64,000 nucleotides of DNA from Streptosporangium sp. NBC_01495 (GTDB lineage: Bacteria > Actinomycetota > Actinomycetes > Streptosporangiales > Streptosporangiaceae): NCBI RefSeq assembly GCF_036250735.1, contig NZ_CP109430.1:186001-250000 (forward strand), read 5' to 3'. Position numbers and translations under genes: made by a program. Below, piece after piece: positions 8,496-16,374 of the stretch; within the stretch, counting starts at the first letter, position 1, and each line of letters starts with the position of its first letter. The notes beneath the pieces were generated by a model. The model saw nothing but the letters and a program-made list of their open reading frames with translations. It was not told where the DNA came from and made no database searches.

Positions 8496-8536
8496 CGAGA
8501 GCCATGCCCCAGACCCACGGGCATGGCTCTCGTTTT
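8496..8536 (+). terminator. Perfect 14-bp hairpin with T tract
   Basis: CGAGAGCCATGCCC (8496-8509) is exactly complementary to GGGCATGGCTCTCG (8519-8532). The loop is 9 bases and TTTT follows immediately, the form of an intrinsic terminator on the + strand. No + strand gene is visible just upstream, so either a small RNA or the IS110-side transcript ends here. Confidence 0.6.
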
Positions 8537-8840
8537 CACCAACACTCCAAGGCAGTTGATCAGCAAGTGGCTCTCAAACCGACCGACACATGGCTCTCGG
8601 ATCCACCTTCATAGCCAGTCCCCGGACGGAACGGGCACCCTTGGGCTTTTCCCTGAGCTTCGCACCCCGCAGTTACCCGCAGCGCACGTCAGAGCGGGGA
8701 CAGGTCTCGGACACCGACCCGGACTACGTTCTCGACATCGTCGAGCCTACTTCCACGTAATCACTCAAGGCGTGCGACCTCATGTCGCAACCGAACGTGA
8801 CCCCAACCGCCAACGTAGCTCTTCTGAAAATCCCCTGGAA

Positions 8841-8846
8841 TATCAT
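8841..8846 (+). promoter_or_regulatory. Probable -10 box (TATCAT) of a leaderless gene
   Basis: TATCAT lies 5 bases before the ATG at 8852 and there is no ribosome site between them. This fits a transcript that starts at or near the A of the start codon. No clear -35 box is visible. Confidence 0.45.
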
Positions 8847-8851
8847 GAAAT

Positions 8852-9778
8852 ATGAGATTTCGGACAGCTCTCGCAACGCTCCTCCTGACCGCCGTAACAC
8901 TGAGCGGACAGCCTGCGGCGGCTGCCACGCCGGTCACGATCGCGTACGCGCAGCGAACACAGACCTGGAAACTGGTGCTGACCAACGGAAACGTGGTGGA
9001 GGTGCCGCAGGCGCTCGCCGTGGCGCCCGATGACGCGGTCAATCCCGGTGAGCGGGCGCCGTTCCTGGTCAGCGGGGATGGGCGGCATTTCTTTTATTTC
9101 CGGAAATCGGATGGACGGTTCGTCGAGCGGACGCTGAACGGCAAGGAAAGGGTGGTGTCACGGCAGCTCACGGCGTTCACGATCTACGAGGAGTGGCCGC
9201 TGGTGTCGGACGACGGCAGTTATGTGGTCACAGGGACCTCGGGGCCGGGGATGGGGGTCTTCGCGGACCTGCGGACAGGCAAGGTGTTGCCATCTCCCGG
9301 AGGGACGGATGCGTGGGGCTTCGGGGGTTTCAGCCCGGACGGCAAGCGGCTGCTACTGGAAGGGGAATGGCTGACGGTGTTCGACCGAGGGCTGCGAACC
9401 CGGATGCGGTTGAAGACGAGGCTGTCGCCGATGGCGTTGGCGAATGACTACGTCACGGCGGCGATACCTGTCGGCACGTGGCCCAAGTACCGCCAGCTGC
9501 GCCTGCTCAACCTGCGTACCGGCCGCGTGAGCGGCACGGTGACCGTGCGGTTGCCGCGTGGGCAATACATCGACGACCTCGACTTCGACCAGGCGGGACG
9601 CGTGATCGTCCGATCGAGGACCGGGACGGGGGTGGCGATCTACCGGGTCTCGAAGGCGACCGGCACGGCGATGCGGCTGCGGACGATTGCCCGGCCTGAC
9701 GTGGAGGTTTGGGTGCTCCCAGGGGACAGTACGTACGAGCCGTGGACGGAAAGGAAAAGCAAGGCGCCTCAGAAATGA
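8852..9778 (+). CDS. Secreted beta-propeller-like (WD40/TolB-like) protein
   Basis: This 308-residue protein starts with a Sec signal peptide (MRFRTALATLLLTAVTLSGQ, probable cleavage after PAAA near residue 25). The rest has short repeated beta-propeller blade motifs such as FLVSGDGRHFFYF, PLVSDDGSYVV and GGFSPDGKRLLLEG, which resemble TolB/WD40-like blades. There is no catalytic motif. The gene is probably leaderless and monocistronic. An extracellular or wall-associated binding role is inferred from fold alone. Confidence 0.7.
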   Translation: MRFRTALATLLLTAVTLSGQPAAAATPVTIAYAQRTQTWKLVLTNGNVVEVPQALAVAPDDAVNPGERAPFLVSGDGRHFFYFRKSDGRFVERTLNGKERVVSRQLTAFTIYEEWPLVSDDGSYVVTGTSGPGMGVFADLRTGKVLPSPGGTDAWGFGGFSPDGKRLLLEGEWLTVFDRGLRTRMRLKTRLSPMALANDYVTAAIPVGTWPKYRQLRLLNLRTGRVSGTVTVRLPRGQYIDDLDFDQAGRVIVRSRTGTGVAIYRVSKATGTAMRLRTIARPDVEVWVLPGDSTYEPWTERKSKAPQK

Positions 9779-9985
9779 GGTGAGCCTATCGAGGTGATCT
9801 CAGCGAGTTACGGCGTGCTCGATGTGTGTGAGAACGACGGAGTGTCCCGGGTGGGCGTTCGTCCCGTAGGTATTTGGGCCGGTACCAGGCGCGCACTTCG
9901 ACACAGACCGGAGGGGGGCGAGGCGCTTTCCTTGGGTCATCGGCCCGACGGGGGCCGGGATCACCGAATCGAAGGACTGAATGAA

Positions 9986-10489
9986 ATGCGTCGTCACATC
10001 GCCGCCCTCGCGCTCACCATCGCCGGTTTGGCCGGCATGGTGTCCCTGTCCGCTCCCGCCCAGGCGGCCGCGCCGATCGCCGTGACCGTGAGCCTCGGCG
10101 GCCTGTCGGTCACCGGCACGACCGGATCCGACCTGATCACCCTGGCCGAGGGCGGTAGCGGCGTCATCAAGGTGACCGGGGCGGGCGTCACCTCCAGCGA
10201 CACCGACTGCCAGCCGATCTCCGGCGGGGTCAGCTGCAAGAACGCCGGCACGATCATGGTCAACATGCGCCAGGGCGACGACATCGTCAACAACGACACC
10301 GTCAACCGGTTCACCGAGATCTTCGGCTCGGCCGGCAACGACACCCTCTGGGGCGGCAGCGGCCGCGACGTCCTCGTCGGCGGCACCGGCGACGACTTCC
10401 TGAACGGCCGTGGCGGCAACGACACGACCGACGGCGGCGCCAACATCGACACCTGCACCGGCGAGATCGAGGAGAACTGCGAGCTCTGA
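9986..10489 (+). CDS. Secreted RTX-type calcium-binding repeat protein
   Basis: The ATG at 9986 is chosen because it starts a clean signal peptide (MRRHIAALALTIAGLAGMVS, cleavage after AQA) and GAAGGA lies 9 bases upstream; the frame is open to 9794 but that part is not protein-like. The mature protein (about 140 residues) has a Gly/Thr-rich N-terminal part with two Cys, then haemolysin-type nonapeptides (GSAGNDTLWGGSGRDVLVGG and GTGDDFLNGRGGNDTTDGG) that bind calcium in a beta-roll, and a final Cys pair (DTCTGEIEENC). There is no protease or lipase domain. A strong terminator follows. Confidence 0.85.
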   Translation: MRRHIAALALTIAGLAGMVSLSAPAQAAAPIAVTVSLGGLSVTGTTGSDLITLAEGGSGVIKVTGAGVTSSDTDCQPISGGVSCKNAGTIMVNMRQGDDIVNNDTVNRFTEIFGSAGNDTLWGGSGRDVLVGGTGDDFLNGRGGNDTTDGGANIDTCTGEIEENCEL

Positions 10490-10521
10490 GCGACCGGCCT
10501 TGCGGGAGGGGGCCGGTGGCG

Positions 10522-10553
10522 GGCCGGGCGTCCGATGGGACGCCCGGCCTTTT
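10522..10553 (+). terminator. Rho-independent terminator of the RTX-type gene
   Basis: GGCCGGGCGTCC (10522-10533) pairs perfectly with GGACGCCCGGCC (10538-10549) across a GATG loop and is followed by TTTT. It lies 33 bp past the stop of the calcium-binding protein gene. Confidence 0.9.
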
Positions 10554-10705
10554 CGCGTCCAGCCTCACCGGCAGCACAGCCGCCAGTCCGTCCCCGTCAC
10601 CATCAACGTGAAGGAGAGCTGTTACTAGCCTCGCCTTTCGCGCGTGCTGCTTGGTCGTGAATCAGCCGCTATGACCGATCCGGCATCCGACGTAATCGGC
10701 ACAGC

Positions 10706-10786
10706 TCAGGGCTGGTGACGGGCCCGCCTCACCTTCACACCACTGCCTGCCGTCTCCCGCGTCAGGCTCGGCCACGGCCGCCGGCG
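10706..10786 (-). pseudogene. DUF6879 gene fragment
   Basis: Read on the minus strand, this stretch encodes RRRPWPSLTRETAGSGVKVR followed by RARHQP and a stop. It aligns with the WWRPWLSLMRETTGRGVEVK RAR core of the intact DUF6879 protein at 4613-5155, and the DNA is also clearly similar to about 4914-4986. Only ~25 codons remain, with no start. It abuts the stop of the HAAS-type membrane gene, so that gene or a DUF6879 locus was rearranged here. Confidence 0.75.
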
Positions 10787-10792
10787 CGATGC

Positions 10793-11731
10793 TCACCGGC
10801 GCGTCTCGCGGAAGCGCTTGAACACCTCGCTCACGCTTACGGCGAGCACGCCAAGGATGGTGACGGTGTAGAACGCGTCCGGCACCCACAGGACTCCGTC
10901 GAGCGCCGTCAGGAAGTCCGGGTTGAAGAACTGGTGGCGGTAGAGGATCCAGGCCAGGGGCAGCGCGAACAACGCCGTGGCGACCGCGTGCCAGGCGGCC
11001 AGGGTGATGGTCCATTCGCGCGCGGCCCGGATCAGGTTGAGCACCGTCAGGCCGGCGAGGCCCACGAGGATCGGCCAGATCCAGCCCGACCACAGCCCCG
11101 GGTCGAGCGCCTGCAGCCGGACACCGTCGGCCCGGTAGGGCTCCGCGATGTGCTGCCAGACGATCAGCCCGATCAGTAGCATCTCCCACACCGCCGCGGC
11201 GTAGGCCTTGGCGACGGGCTTGTCCGGGCGTTGGACATCGGGCAGGTCGTCGGGGGTCCAGGTGGGGATGCTGGCGACAGCGCCGTTACGGCGCCGGAAC
11301 CGCTCGACCAGGGCGAACATCACGGTGAGCCAGGCGATCATCTGGGCGCCGACGGTGAGCAGCGCGCCGACGCCGCCGCCGATCACCGAGCCGAGGTCGT
11401 TGCCGTCGAGGACGTCGATCACCACGCTCGCGGCGACGAACAACGGCAGCACGGTGGCGAGCAGGATCACCAGCAGTCGCGTGTACGTCGGGTAGAGCTC
11501 GGGCCCGATCAGCGAGAGCGGCCGGTCCGCGTAACGGGCGGCGAGCCGGATCGGGTCACCCATCTCGGTGAGCACCTCGCGCTCCGCCGACTTCGGGTCG
11601 GTCGTGTCGCGCGCCTCGACGGTGTCGACGATCGTGGCGCGCAGTTCCATGGCGATCTCGTCGCGCTGGTCGGCCGGGATCCGCCGGACGACCTCGTGCA
11701 CGTAGCGCTCGGTCAGCGTGTTCGTGCTCAT
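10793..11731 (-). CDS. HAAS-type / permease-prefix membrane protein, PadR partner
   Basis: The protein has 312 residues from the ATG at 11731, set by AAGGAG just upstream; the frame is open further but there overlaps the PadR gene. An N-terminal cytoplasmic helical domain (YVHEVVRRIPADQRDEIAME) is the HAAS/permease-prefix type. It is followed by about six hydrophobic segments (for example LLVILLATVLPLFVAASVVI and LTVLNLI). Proteins of this kind are regularly encoded directly after PadR regulators. The PadR stop and this ATG overlap by one base, so translation is coupled. A role in membrane stress or transport control is inferred only from this pairing. Confidence 0.8.
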   Translation of the reverse strand: MSTNTLTERYVHEVVRRIPADQRDEIAMELRATIVDTVEARDTTDPKSAEREVLTEMGDPIRLAARYADRPLSLIGPELYPTYTRLLVILLATVLPLFVAASVVIDVLDGNDLGSVIGGGVGALLTVGAQMIAWLTVMFALVERFRRRNGAVASIPTWTPDDLPDVQRPDKPVAKAYAAAVWEMLLIGLIVWQHIAEPYRADGVRLQALDPGLWSGWIWPILVGLAGLTVLNLIRAAREWTITLAAWHAVATALFALPLAWILYRHQFFNPDFLTALDGVLWVPDAFYTVTILGVLAVSVSEVFKRFRETRR

Positions 11732-12090
11732 CAGCTCTCCTTGGTCAGTCGTGAGATCGAGGCAACGAGGTCCTGCCACTCGCGCACCAGAACGGCGCGC
11801 ACCTGGGAGCCCTCGGGGCTGACCCGGTAGAACTTCCGTGGTCGGGACTCGCTGGTGTTCCACTCGCTGGTGAGCAGACCCTGCTTCTCCAGCCGGCGTA
11901 GTAACGGATAGAGGGTGTTGCCGTCGACGGTGACTCCGGCGTCGTTGAGCGTCTCAAGGAGCGCATAGCCGTACTGCGGCTTCTGGAGCAGTGCCAGGCA
12001 GGCCAGCACCACCGTGCCGCGCCGCAGCTCCTGGGCCTGGCTGAGGATCAGGGCTTCTGAGGTCACGAACGACACGATACTGTGCGGCAC
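11731..12090 (-). CDS. PadR-family transcriptional regulator
   Basis: This 119-residue winged-helix protein shows the PadR signature LALLQKPQYGYALLETLNDA (residues ~33-52), followed by NTLYPLLRRLEKQGLL and the wing RPRKFYRVSPEG. It is short, with one C-terminal helix, as in the PadR-s1 group. It probably represses its own operon with the HAAS-type membrane gene. It is divergent from the TipA-like gene with 323 bp between them. Confidence 0.93.
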   Translation of the reverse strand: MPHSIVSFVTSEALILSQAQELRRGTVVLACLALLQKPQYGYALLETLNDAGVTVDGNTLYPLLRRLEKQGLLTSEWNTSESRPRKFYRVSPEGSQVRAVLVREWQDLVASISRLTKES

Positions 12091-12413
12091 ACACTAATGT
12101 CCAACGCTGCCCCATACGCGCCGATCACGTGCGTGGACGGGCCCGGCGCGACGCCACCGCTCTCCTCGACGGGCTGCCCCGTCAATCGAGGACGTTGTCG
12201 GCCCGTCGATCGTCGCCTCCCTCGCCGAGAGCGGTGAAGGAGTCGTACCGGTCGGCAGGAGATGCCGACACGTGGGTTCCGGACCGTGGCTGGTCACCGG
12301 GCCGGTCCTCGCCCGTACGTTCCCGGCTTGACTTTGCCGTTGCGTCAACATCTACCGTCGTGGACGAGCCGGAAGAACCGGCTCGGTGATGGCGGGAAAC
12401 AGGTGGGCTGGCC
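12091..12413. other. Divergent intergenic region, PadR / TipA-like
   Basis: No gene is seen in this 323-bp gap. The right third holds the MerR-type promoter described at 12328-12358. Nothing distinctive was found in the left part. Confidence 0.5.
12328..12358 (+). promoter_or_regulatory. MerR-type promoter of the TipA-like gene
   Basis: TTGACT (12328-12333) and TACCGT (12353-12358) are separated by 19 bp, the over-long spacer that MerR-family activators untwist. TTGAC at the left is mirrored by GTCAA at 12344-12348. It lies 55 bp before the ATG, which fits autoregulation. Confidence 0.6.
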
Positions 12414-13181
12414 ATGGCGTGGTCGATCGCACAGGTGGCGCGGATGTCCGGGGTGACGTCGAGGACCCTGCGGCACTACGACGAGATCGGGCTGCTGACA
12501 CCTGCCTGGGTCGGTGGGAACGGTTACCGCCACTACGAGGAGGACCAGCTGCTGCGGCTGCAGCAGATCCTGGTACTGCGGGAGCTCGACCTCGGTCTCG
12601 CCGAGATCAGGGAGATCGTCGACCGGCACACCGACCCGGTGGCGGCACTGCGCGAGCACCACCGGCGGCTGCTGGGCGAGCGCGACCGGCTGGACGCGGT
12701 GGCCCGCGTGGTGGCCCGCACCATCACCGAACTTCAGGAGAACGAAGGGAAGGGTGACATGTCCAAAATCAGCAGGCCGGAGAACCTGTTCGAGGGGTTC
12801 GACGGGGCGCGGTACGGCGCGGAGGCCCGCGAGCGGTGGCCGGGACACTGGGAGCGGTCCGGGCAGCAGGAGCTCCTGGACACCGTGACTCCGCAGGAGA
12901 TCGAGCGCATGGGGCAGGAGGCGACGGCGGGAATGATCCGGATGGCCGAGCTCATGGCCACCGGCACCCCGGCCGACGACCCCGCGGTCTTCGCCGAGCT
13001 CGACGTCCACCACCGGCAGATGACCCGATTCTGGACGCCGACCGCGACGGAGTACGCGCACCTGGGCCAGATGCAGGTCGACGACGAGCGGTTCAGGGCG
13101 AACTACGAGCGGATCGCCGAGGGCCTGGCCGCGTACATGCGCGACGCCATGGCCGCGTACGCGCACGCCCGGTTGAGCTGA
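12414..13181 (+). CDS. MerR-family regulator with TipAS antibiotic-recognition domain
   Basis: The 255-residue protein has the MerR winged helix at residues 1-70 (MSGVTSRTLRHYDEIGLLTP), a dimerisation coiled coil (about 75-112), and a C-terminal TipAS domain (about 116-255: FEGFDGARYGAEARERW, FWTPTATEYAHLGQM, FRANYERIAEGLAAYM). In the family founder TipAL, the C-terminal domain captures thiopeptide-like antibiotics and is also made separately from an internal start. Here an ATG at 12759 (residue 116) is preceded by AAGGGAAGGG, which would give a free ~140-residue TipAS-like protein. The upstream promoter has a 19-bp spacer. Confidence 0.93.
   Translation: MAWSIAQVARMSGVTSRTLRHYDEIGLLTPAWVGGNGYRHYEEDQLLRLQQILVLRELDLGLAEIREIVDRHTDPVAALREHHRRLLGERDRLDAVARVVARTITELQENEGKGDMSKISRPENLFEGFDGARYGAEARERWPGHWERSGQQELLDTVTPQEIERMGQEATAGMIRMAELMATGTPADDPAVFAELDVHHRQMTRFWTPTATEYAHLGQMQVDDERFRANYERIAEGLAAYMRDAMAAYAHARLS
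12744..12761 (+). promoter_or_regulatory. Internal ribosome site and start for a TipAS-like short form
   Basis: GAAGGGAAGGG lies about 8 bases before an in-frame ATG (12759, residue 116), exactly at the junction between the coiled coil and the drug-binding domain. This mirrors the known dual products of tipA. It is not proven here. Confidence 0.55.
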
Positions 13182-13316
13182 ACCTCGCCGGATGAGGGGT
13201 GAAGGAACTGCAGATCCTTCACAAGGATCGTGAGGTCGAGCGGGCTCGCCGGGCCATGCGTCGCTGTGTCGAACCGGCGCACACCGGCCGGCGGGGTGAA
13301 CGAACGGCGGCAGCCG

Positions 13317-13724
13317 TCAATGGTCCCCCTGACCGTCGGTTTCCGTCCGTACGCCGAAGGGGTTGTCGATGGCGTACCTCCAGTACCCGTCCTGCCCGCG
13401 TCGGGCGACGTCGGTGGCGGTTCCCTGGATGTGCACGGGCCAGCCGTCGCGGTCCGTGCCGTCGATGACCCAGTCGACGACCAGCAGGGCGAGGTCACCC
13501 GCGGTATAAACTTGCCGTGGCCGGACGGTGATCGGCAGTCCCAGGTCCAGGAAGTGGCCGTTGGCGGCGTCGAGCTGCTGCCCGGTCAGTGGCGCGCCCG
13601 ACTCCGGGACGAACACCGCCCCGCTCTCGTAGATTTCCGCCACGGCCTCCGCGTCACCGCGGTTGAACCGCTCGGCGAAGACCGCGGGCACGTCCTCGGG
13701 ACGTTCGGCAAGCTGTCGCATCAT
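13317..13724 (-). CDS. SnoaL/NTF2-like protein (SgcJ/YybH-type)
   Basis: This 135-residue single-domain protein has the NTF2-like cone fold pattern of the SgcJ/EcaC and YybH group: FAERFNRGDAEAVAEIYESG, then AVFVPESGAPLTG, a LALLVVDWVIDG strand and a final DGYWRYAIDNPF. Many relatives are small isomerases, hydrolases or binding proteins; no catalytic residues can be assigned. It is divergent from the HxlR gene (60 bp) and may be among that regulator's targets. Confidence 0.85.
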   Translation of the reverse strand: MMRQLAERPEDVPAVFAERFNRGDAEAVAEIYESGAVFVPESGAPLTGQQLDAANGHFLDLGLPITVRPRQVYTAGDLALLVVDWVIDGTDRDGWPVHIQGTATDVARRGQDGYWRYAIDNPFGVRTETDGQGDH

Positions 13725-13783
13725 CGACTCGTTTCCATCTAGTCAGGTAGAAGTCATACGCGGCAACGCTAGGAGGCGCCTTC

Positions 13784-14170
13784 GTGGCTCACCAAACGGT
13801 TGGTCATCCGGGCCTGCCCGACGACCCTCGCGCGGACGTCACCGAACCCACCCCGTCATGTCCGGTGGAGATCACCCTGGCGGCCCTGCACGGGCGCTGG
13901 ACGACCCTGCTCGTCCGTGAACTGCTGCGGGGCGACCATACGTTCAGCGAGCTTCGCCAGGCACTGCCCGCACTGTCGGACAAGGTGCTGTCCGATCGGC
14001 TGGCGCATCTGACCGAGGCCGGTGTGCTCGATCGCCACCGCCGGCCCGGCTGGCCGCCCCGGGTGCGTTACAGCCTCACCCCTTACGGGCGTGACCTCGG
14101 CCCCGTCCTCCAGGCGCTGTGGGACTGGGGCGCGCAGCACGGGACGTCCCCGCAGGCCGAGACCCGGTAG
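13784..14170 (+). CDS. HxlR-family transcriptional regulator
   Basis: This 128-residue protein has the HxlR pattern: CPVEITLAALHGRWTTLLVR, then FSELRQALPALSDKVLSDRL (recognition helix) and the wing RPGWPPRVRYSLTPYGRDLG. The GTG at 13784 is set by TAGGAGG 9-14 bases upstream. It precedes an MFS exporter gene on the same strand and is divergent from the SnoaL-like gene; HxlR members commonly control such neighbours. The N-terminal Cys (PSCPVE) is the usual redox- or ligand-sensing position in many members. Confidence 0.93.
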   Translation: MAHQTVGHPGLPDDPRADVTEPTPSCPVEITLAALHGRWTTLLVRELLRGDHTFSELRQALPALSDKVLSDRLAHLTEAGVLDRHRRPGWPPRVRYSLTPYGRDLGPVLQALWDWGAQHGTSPQAETR

Positions 14171-14395
14171 CGGTGAGCTCGGGGCGTGGCTCCGCCTGGT
14201 CCGCCGGGCGGCGTCGAAAGGGTGACGCTTCTGGCGGGGGCCTCCGAACCCCGACCGGGTTGTCTCGGGACGGGTGCCGCTCCCGATCGGAGGGAAACCC
14301 GGTCGGCGTGGGGTGCGGGGCCACTCGCCACGGGTTCCAATGGTGAGGTCTCAAACCCGCCAGCCCGTGGCGGCGATCGCTGCTGGACTGGGCGC

Positions 14396-15607
14396 GTGCC
14401 CACGATCACCACCTCTACCGCCGCCTCCGCCGTGCCGGCCCGATCACCACTGATCGGTTGGCTCGCCGTTGTCTCAGTGATGTCGGGGATCTTCTCGATC
14501 GTCACCGCCGAGATCTTGCCGATCGGCTTGCTGACGTCCATCGGGTCCAGTTTCGACATCTCCGACGGTGCGGCGGGTCTGATGATGACGATTCCCGGCA
14601 TTCTGGCCGCGATCGCCGCCCCGGCGGTCACCGTCGCGACCGGGCGACTCGACCGGCGCCTGATGCTGTGCGCCCTGATGCTCCTCCTGGCCGTCGCGAA
14701 CTTCCTCGCGGCTGCCGCACCTGCCTACTGGGTCATGGTGATTTCCCGGGTTCTGGTCGGGCTGGTCATCGGTGGTTTCTGGTCGATCGGCGCCGGCCTC
14801 GCCGTACGGCTGGTGCGGACGGAGCGGGTCGGTACGGCGACCGCGGTGATCTTCTCCGCGGTCCCGCTGGGATCCGTGCTGGGCGTACCCGCGGGCACGC
14901 TCATCGGGCACCTCGCGGGCTGGCGGACGGCCTTCGTCGTCATGGGAGTGATGACGGTGGGGGTGTTTCTCGCGCTGATCGTGCTGGTGCCGCCGCTGCC
15001 CGCCGTCCAGGTGACGCGGTTGGCGGTCCTTGGCGACCTGTTTCGCAGTGCCGGTGTCCGGGTCGGGCTTGTTCTGACGTTCCTCATAGTGATGGCGCAT
15101 TTCGGGACCTACACCTATGTGACCCCTTTCCTGCAGCAGGTCACTCGGGTGAGCCCCGGTTTGATCACCACGTTCCTGCTCGCGTACGGCATCGCCGGCA
15201 TCGTCGGTAATTTCATCGCGGGTGTGACGGTGACACGGAGCCTGCGGGCCACGTTCGTCGTCAGCGGCTGCATGCTCGCCGGCGCGACCCTGCTGCTTCC
15301 GGTCCTCGGCAGGGGAGACATCGGTGCGATCGTGCTGCTCATCGTGTGGGGGTTGGCCTACGGCGCCGTCCCGGTCTGCTCGCAGACCTGGTTCTCCACC
15401 TCGGCCCCCCACGCGCCGGAGGCGGCCTCCATCCTCTTCACCTCATCCTTCCAGGCCACCATCGCCATCGGCGCTCTGCTCGGAGGTGTCGTGGTGGACG
15501 CGGCCTCCCCCTCGACCGTCATGGTGCTCGGCGGAACGATCGCGATCCTCATGGTGCTGACGGTCACCGCCGGCCGAGCCGCACCCGAAGCGGCGCGACC
15601 ACGGTGA
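14396..15607 (+). CDS. MFS transporter, DHA1-type (AraJ/NepI-like)
   Basis: From the GTG at 14396 the protein has 403 residues and 12 predicted membrane helices, the normal family length; the upstream open frame is not hydrophobic or conserved. The N-terminal GIFSIVTAEILPIGLLTSIG and VTVATGRLDRRLMLCALML (motif A between helices 2 and 3), and the later WGLAYGAVPVCSQTWF, match sugar/nucleoside-type DHA1 efflux pumps. The substrate is unknown. It lies downstream of the HxlR regulator, which probably controls it. Confidence 0.87.
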   Translation: MPTITTSTAASAVPARSPLIGWLAVVSVMSGIFSIVTAEILPIGLLTSIGSSFDISDGAAGLMMTIPGILAAIAAPAVTVATGRLDRRLMLCALMLLLAVANFLAAAAPAYWVMVISRVLVGLVIGGFWSIGAGLAVRLVRTERVGTATAVIFSAVPLGSVLGVPAGTLIGHLAGWRTAFVVMGVMTVGVFLALIVLVPPLPAVQVTRLAVLGDLFRSAGVRVGLVLTFLIVMAHFGTYTYVTPFLQQVTRVSPGLITTFLLAYGIAGIVGNFIAGVTVTRSLRATFVVSGCMLAGATLLLPVLGRGDIGAIVLLIVWGLAYGAVPVCSQTWFSTSAPHAPEAASILFTSSFQATIAIGALLGGVVVDAASPSTVMVLGGTIAILMVLTVTAGRAAPEAARPR

Positions 15608-15699
15608 GACCGGCGCGGTCGGGGTGGTCGGGGCGGGTTTGTGTCGGTGGTGGCCGTTACAGTCGCCGATCACTGTTGCCCTTCTGCTGAGGAGACCGG

Positions 15700-16158
15700 A
15701 TGACCGAGCCCGACGTGACGATGGCCAGGATCGGCGAAGGTGTCGAGCTGGGCCAGCGGGGTGAGCGAGAGGCCGCCCGGGAGCTGTTCTCCGAGTTGTG
15801 GGAGGAGATCGGGGTGACGGGCGATCCCCTGCATCGGTGCGCTCTCGCCCACTCGATGGCCGACGTCCAGGATGAGGTGAAGGAGGAGCTGCTCTGGGAC
15901 CTTCGCGCCCTGGAGGCGGCCGACCTGGTGACCGACGAGCGGGCTCGGCAGGCGGGTGTCGTCGGTCCCGTGAGCGGTTTCTATCCCTCCCTGCACCTCA
16001 ACCTGGGCGACGCCTACCGCAGGCTCGGCGATCTCGACCGGGCGCGTGACCACCTCGAACGCGGACGCGCCACCGTTGACGTACTCGGTGATGACGGCTA
16101 CGGGCAGATGATCAGGCAGGGGCTGGACCGGCTCGCCGATCGCCTGACGACGGTGTGA
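15700..16158 (+). CDS. TPR-containing protein
   Basis: This 152-residue soluble protein has a clear TPR motif near the end (SLHLNLGDAYRRLGDLDRAR then DHLERGR) and a less regular one at the N-terminus (GVELGQRGEREAARELFSEL). Between them is a conserved-looking segment, HRCALAHSMADVQDEVKEEL. It has a GAGGAGA ribosome site 6-8 bases before the ATG. Relatives are common in actinomycetes as single genes and their function is unknown. Confidence 0.8.
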   Translation: MTEPDVTMARIGEGVELGQRGEREAARELFSELWEEIGVTGDPLHRCALAHSMADVQDEVKEELLWDLRALEAADLVTDERARQAGVVGPVSGFYPSLHLNLGDAYRRLGDLDRARDHLERGRATVDVLGDDGYGQMIRQGLDRLADRLTTV

Positions 16159-16186
16159 CGACTCGATTTCCCGCGAACGAATCAGA

Positions 16187-16357
16187 TCAACCATGCCGGC
16201 GGTGTCCAGCCCCGGAACGGCCGGGAACTCGACCGGTAGCCTCGGCCGGGCGTACCGCGATCCGGACCTGGCCGGGTCCGGGCCGGGGTGCGTCGAGTTC
16301 GACGGCCCGGAGTACGTCGGGACCGCCGTACTCGGAGGAGACGACGGCCCGGTACAT
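16187..16357 (-). pseudogene. Decayed zinc/NADP oxidoreductase (MDR family), N-terminal fragment
   Basis: MYRAVVSSEYGGPDVLRAVE plus LDAPRPGPGQVRIAV is the standard N-terminus of quinone-oxidoreductase-like MDR enzymes. Homology stops after about 38 residues. A shifted frame then reads VEFPAVPGLDTAGMV, which resembles the later FP.VPG.D.AG.V motif, so a deletion and frameshift removed the rest. The cofactor domain is absent. It follows the alpha/beta hydrolase gene in the same direction and was probably its operon partner. Confidence 0.75.
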
Positions 16358-16374
16358 GTCTTTCCCGCCCTGGT

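Larger units (their letters stand above)
8283..8851. other. Intergenic region with no convincing gene
   Basis: This 569-bp gap has frames with unbiased codon use and no recognisable product. It contains a perfect hairpin at 8496-8532 and three copies of TGGCTCTC (about 8524, 8567 and 8591), one of them in the hairpin arm. The right end carries the probable promoter of the secreted protein gene. Confidence 0.5.

Noticed and set aside
8439..8855. 138-codon frame between the hydrolase and secreted protein genes
   Set aside because: No codon bias, runs through the terminator hairpin, no similarity to any family.
9794..9985. Longer N-terminal extension of the calcium-binding protein
   Set aside because: It would bury the signal peptide; the internal ATG at 9986 has a proper ribosome site.
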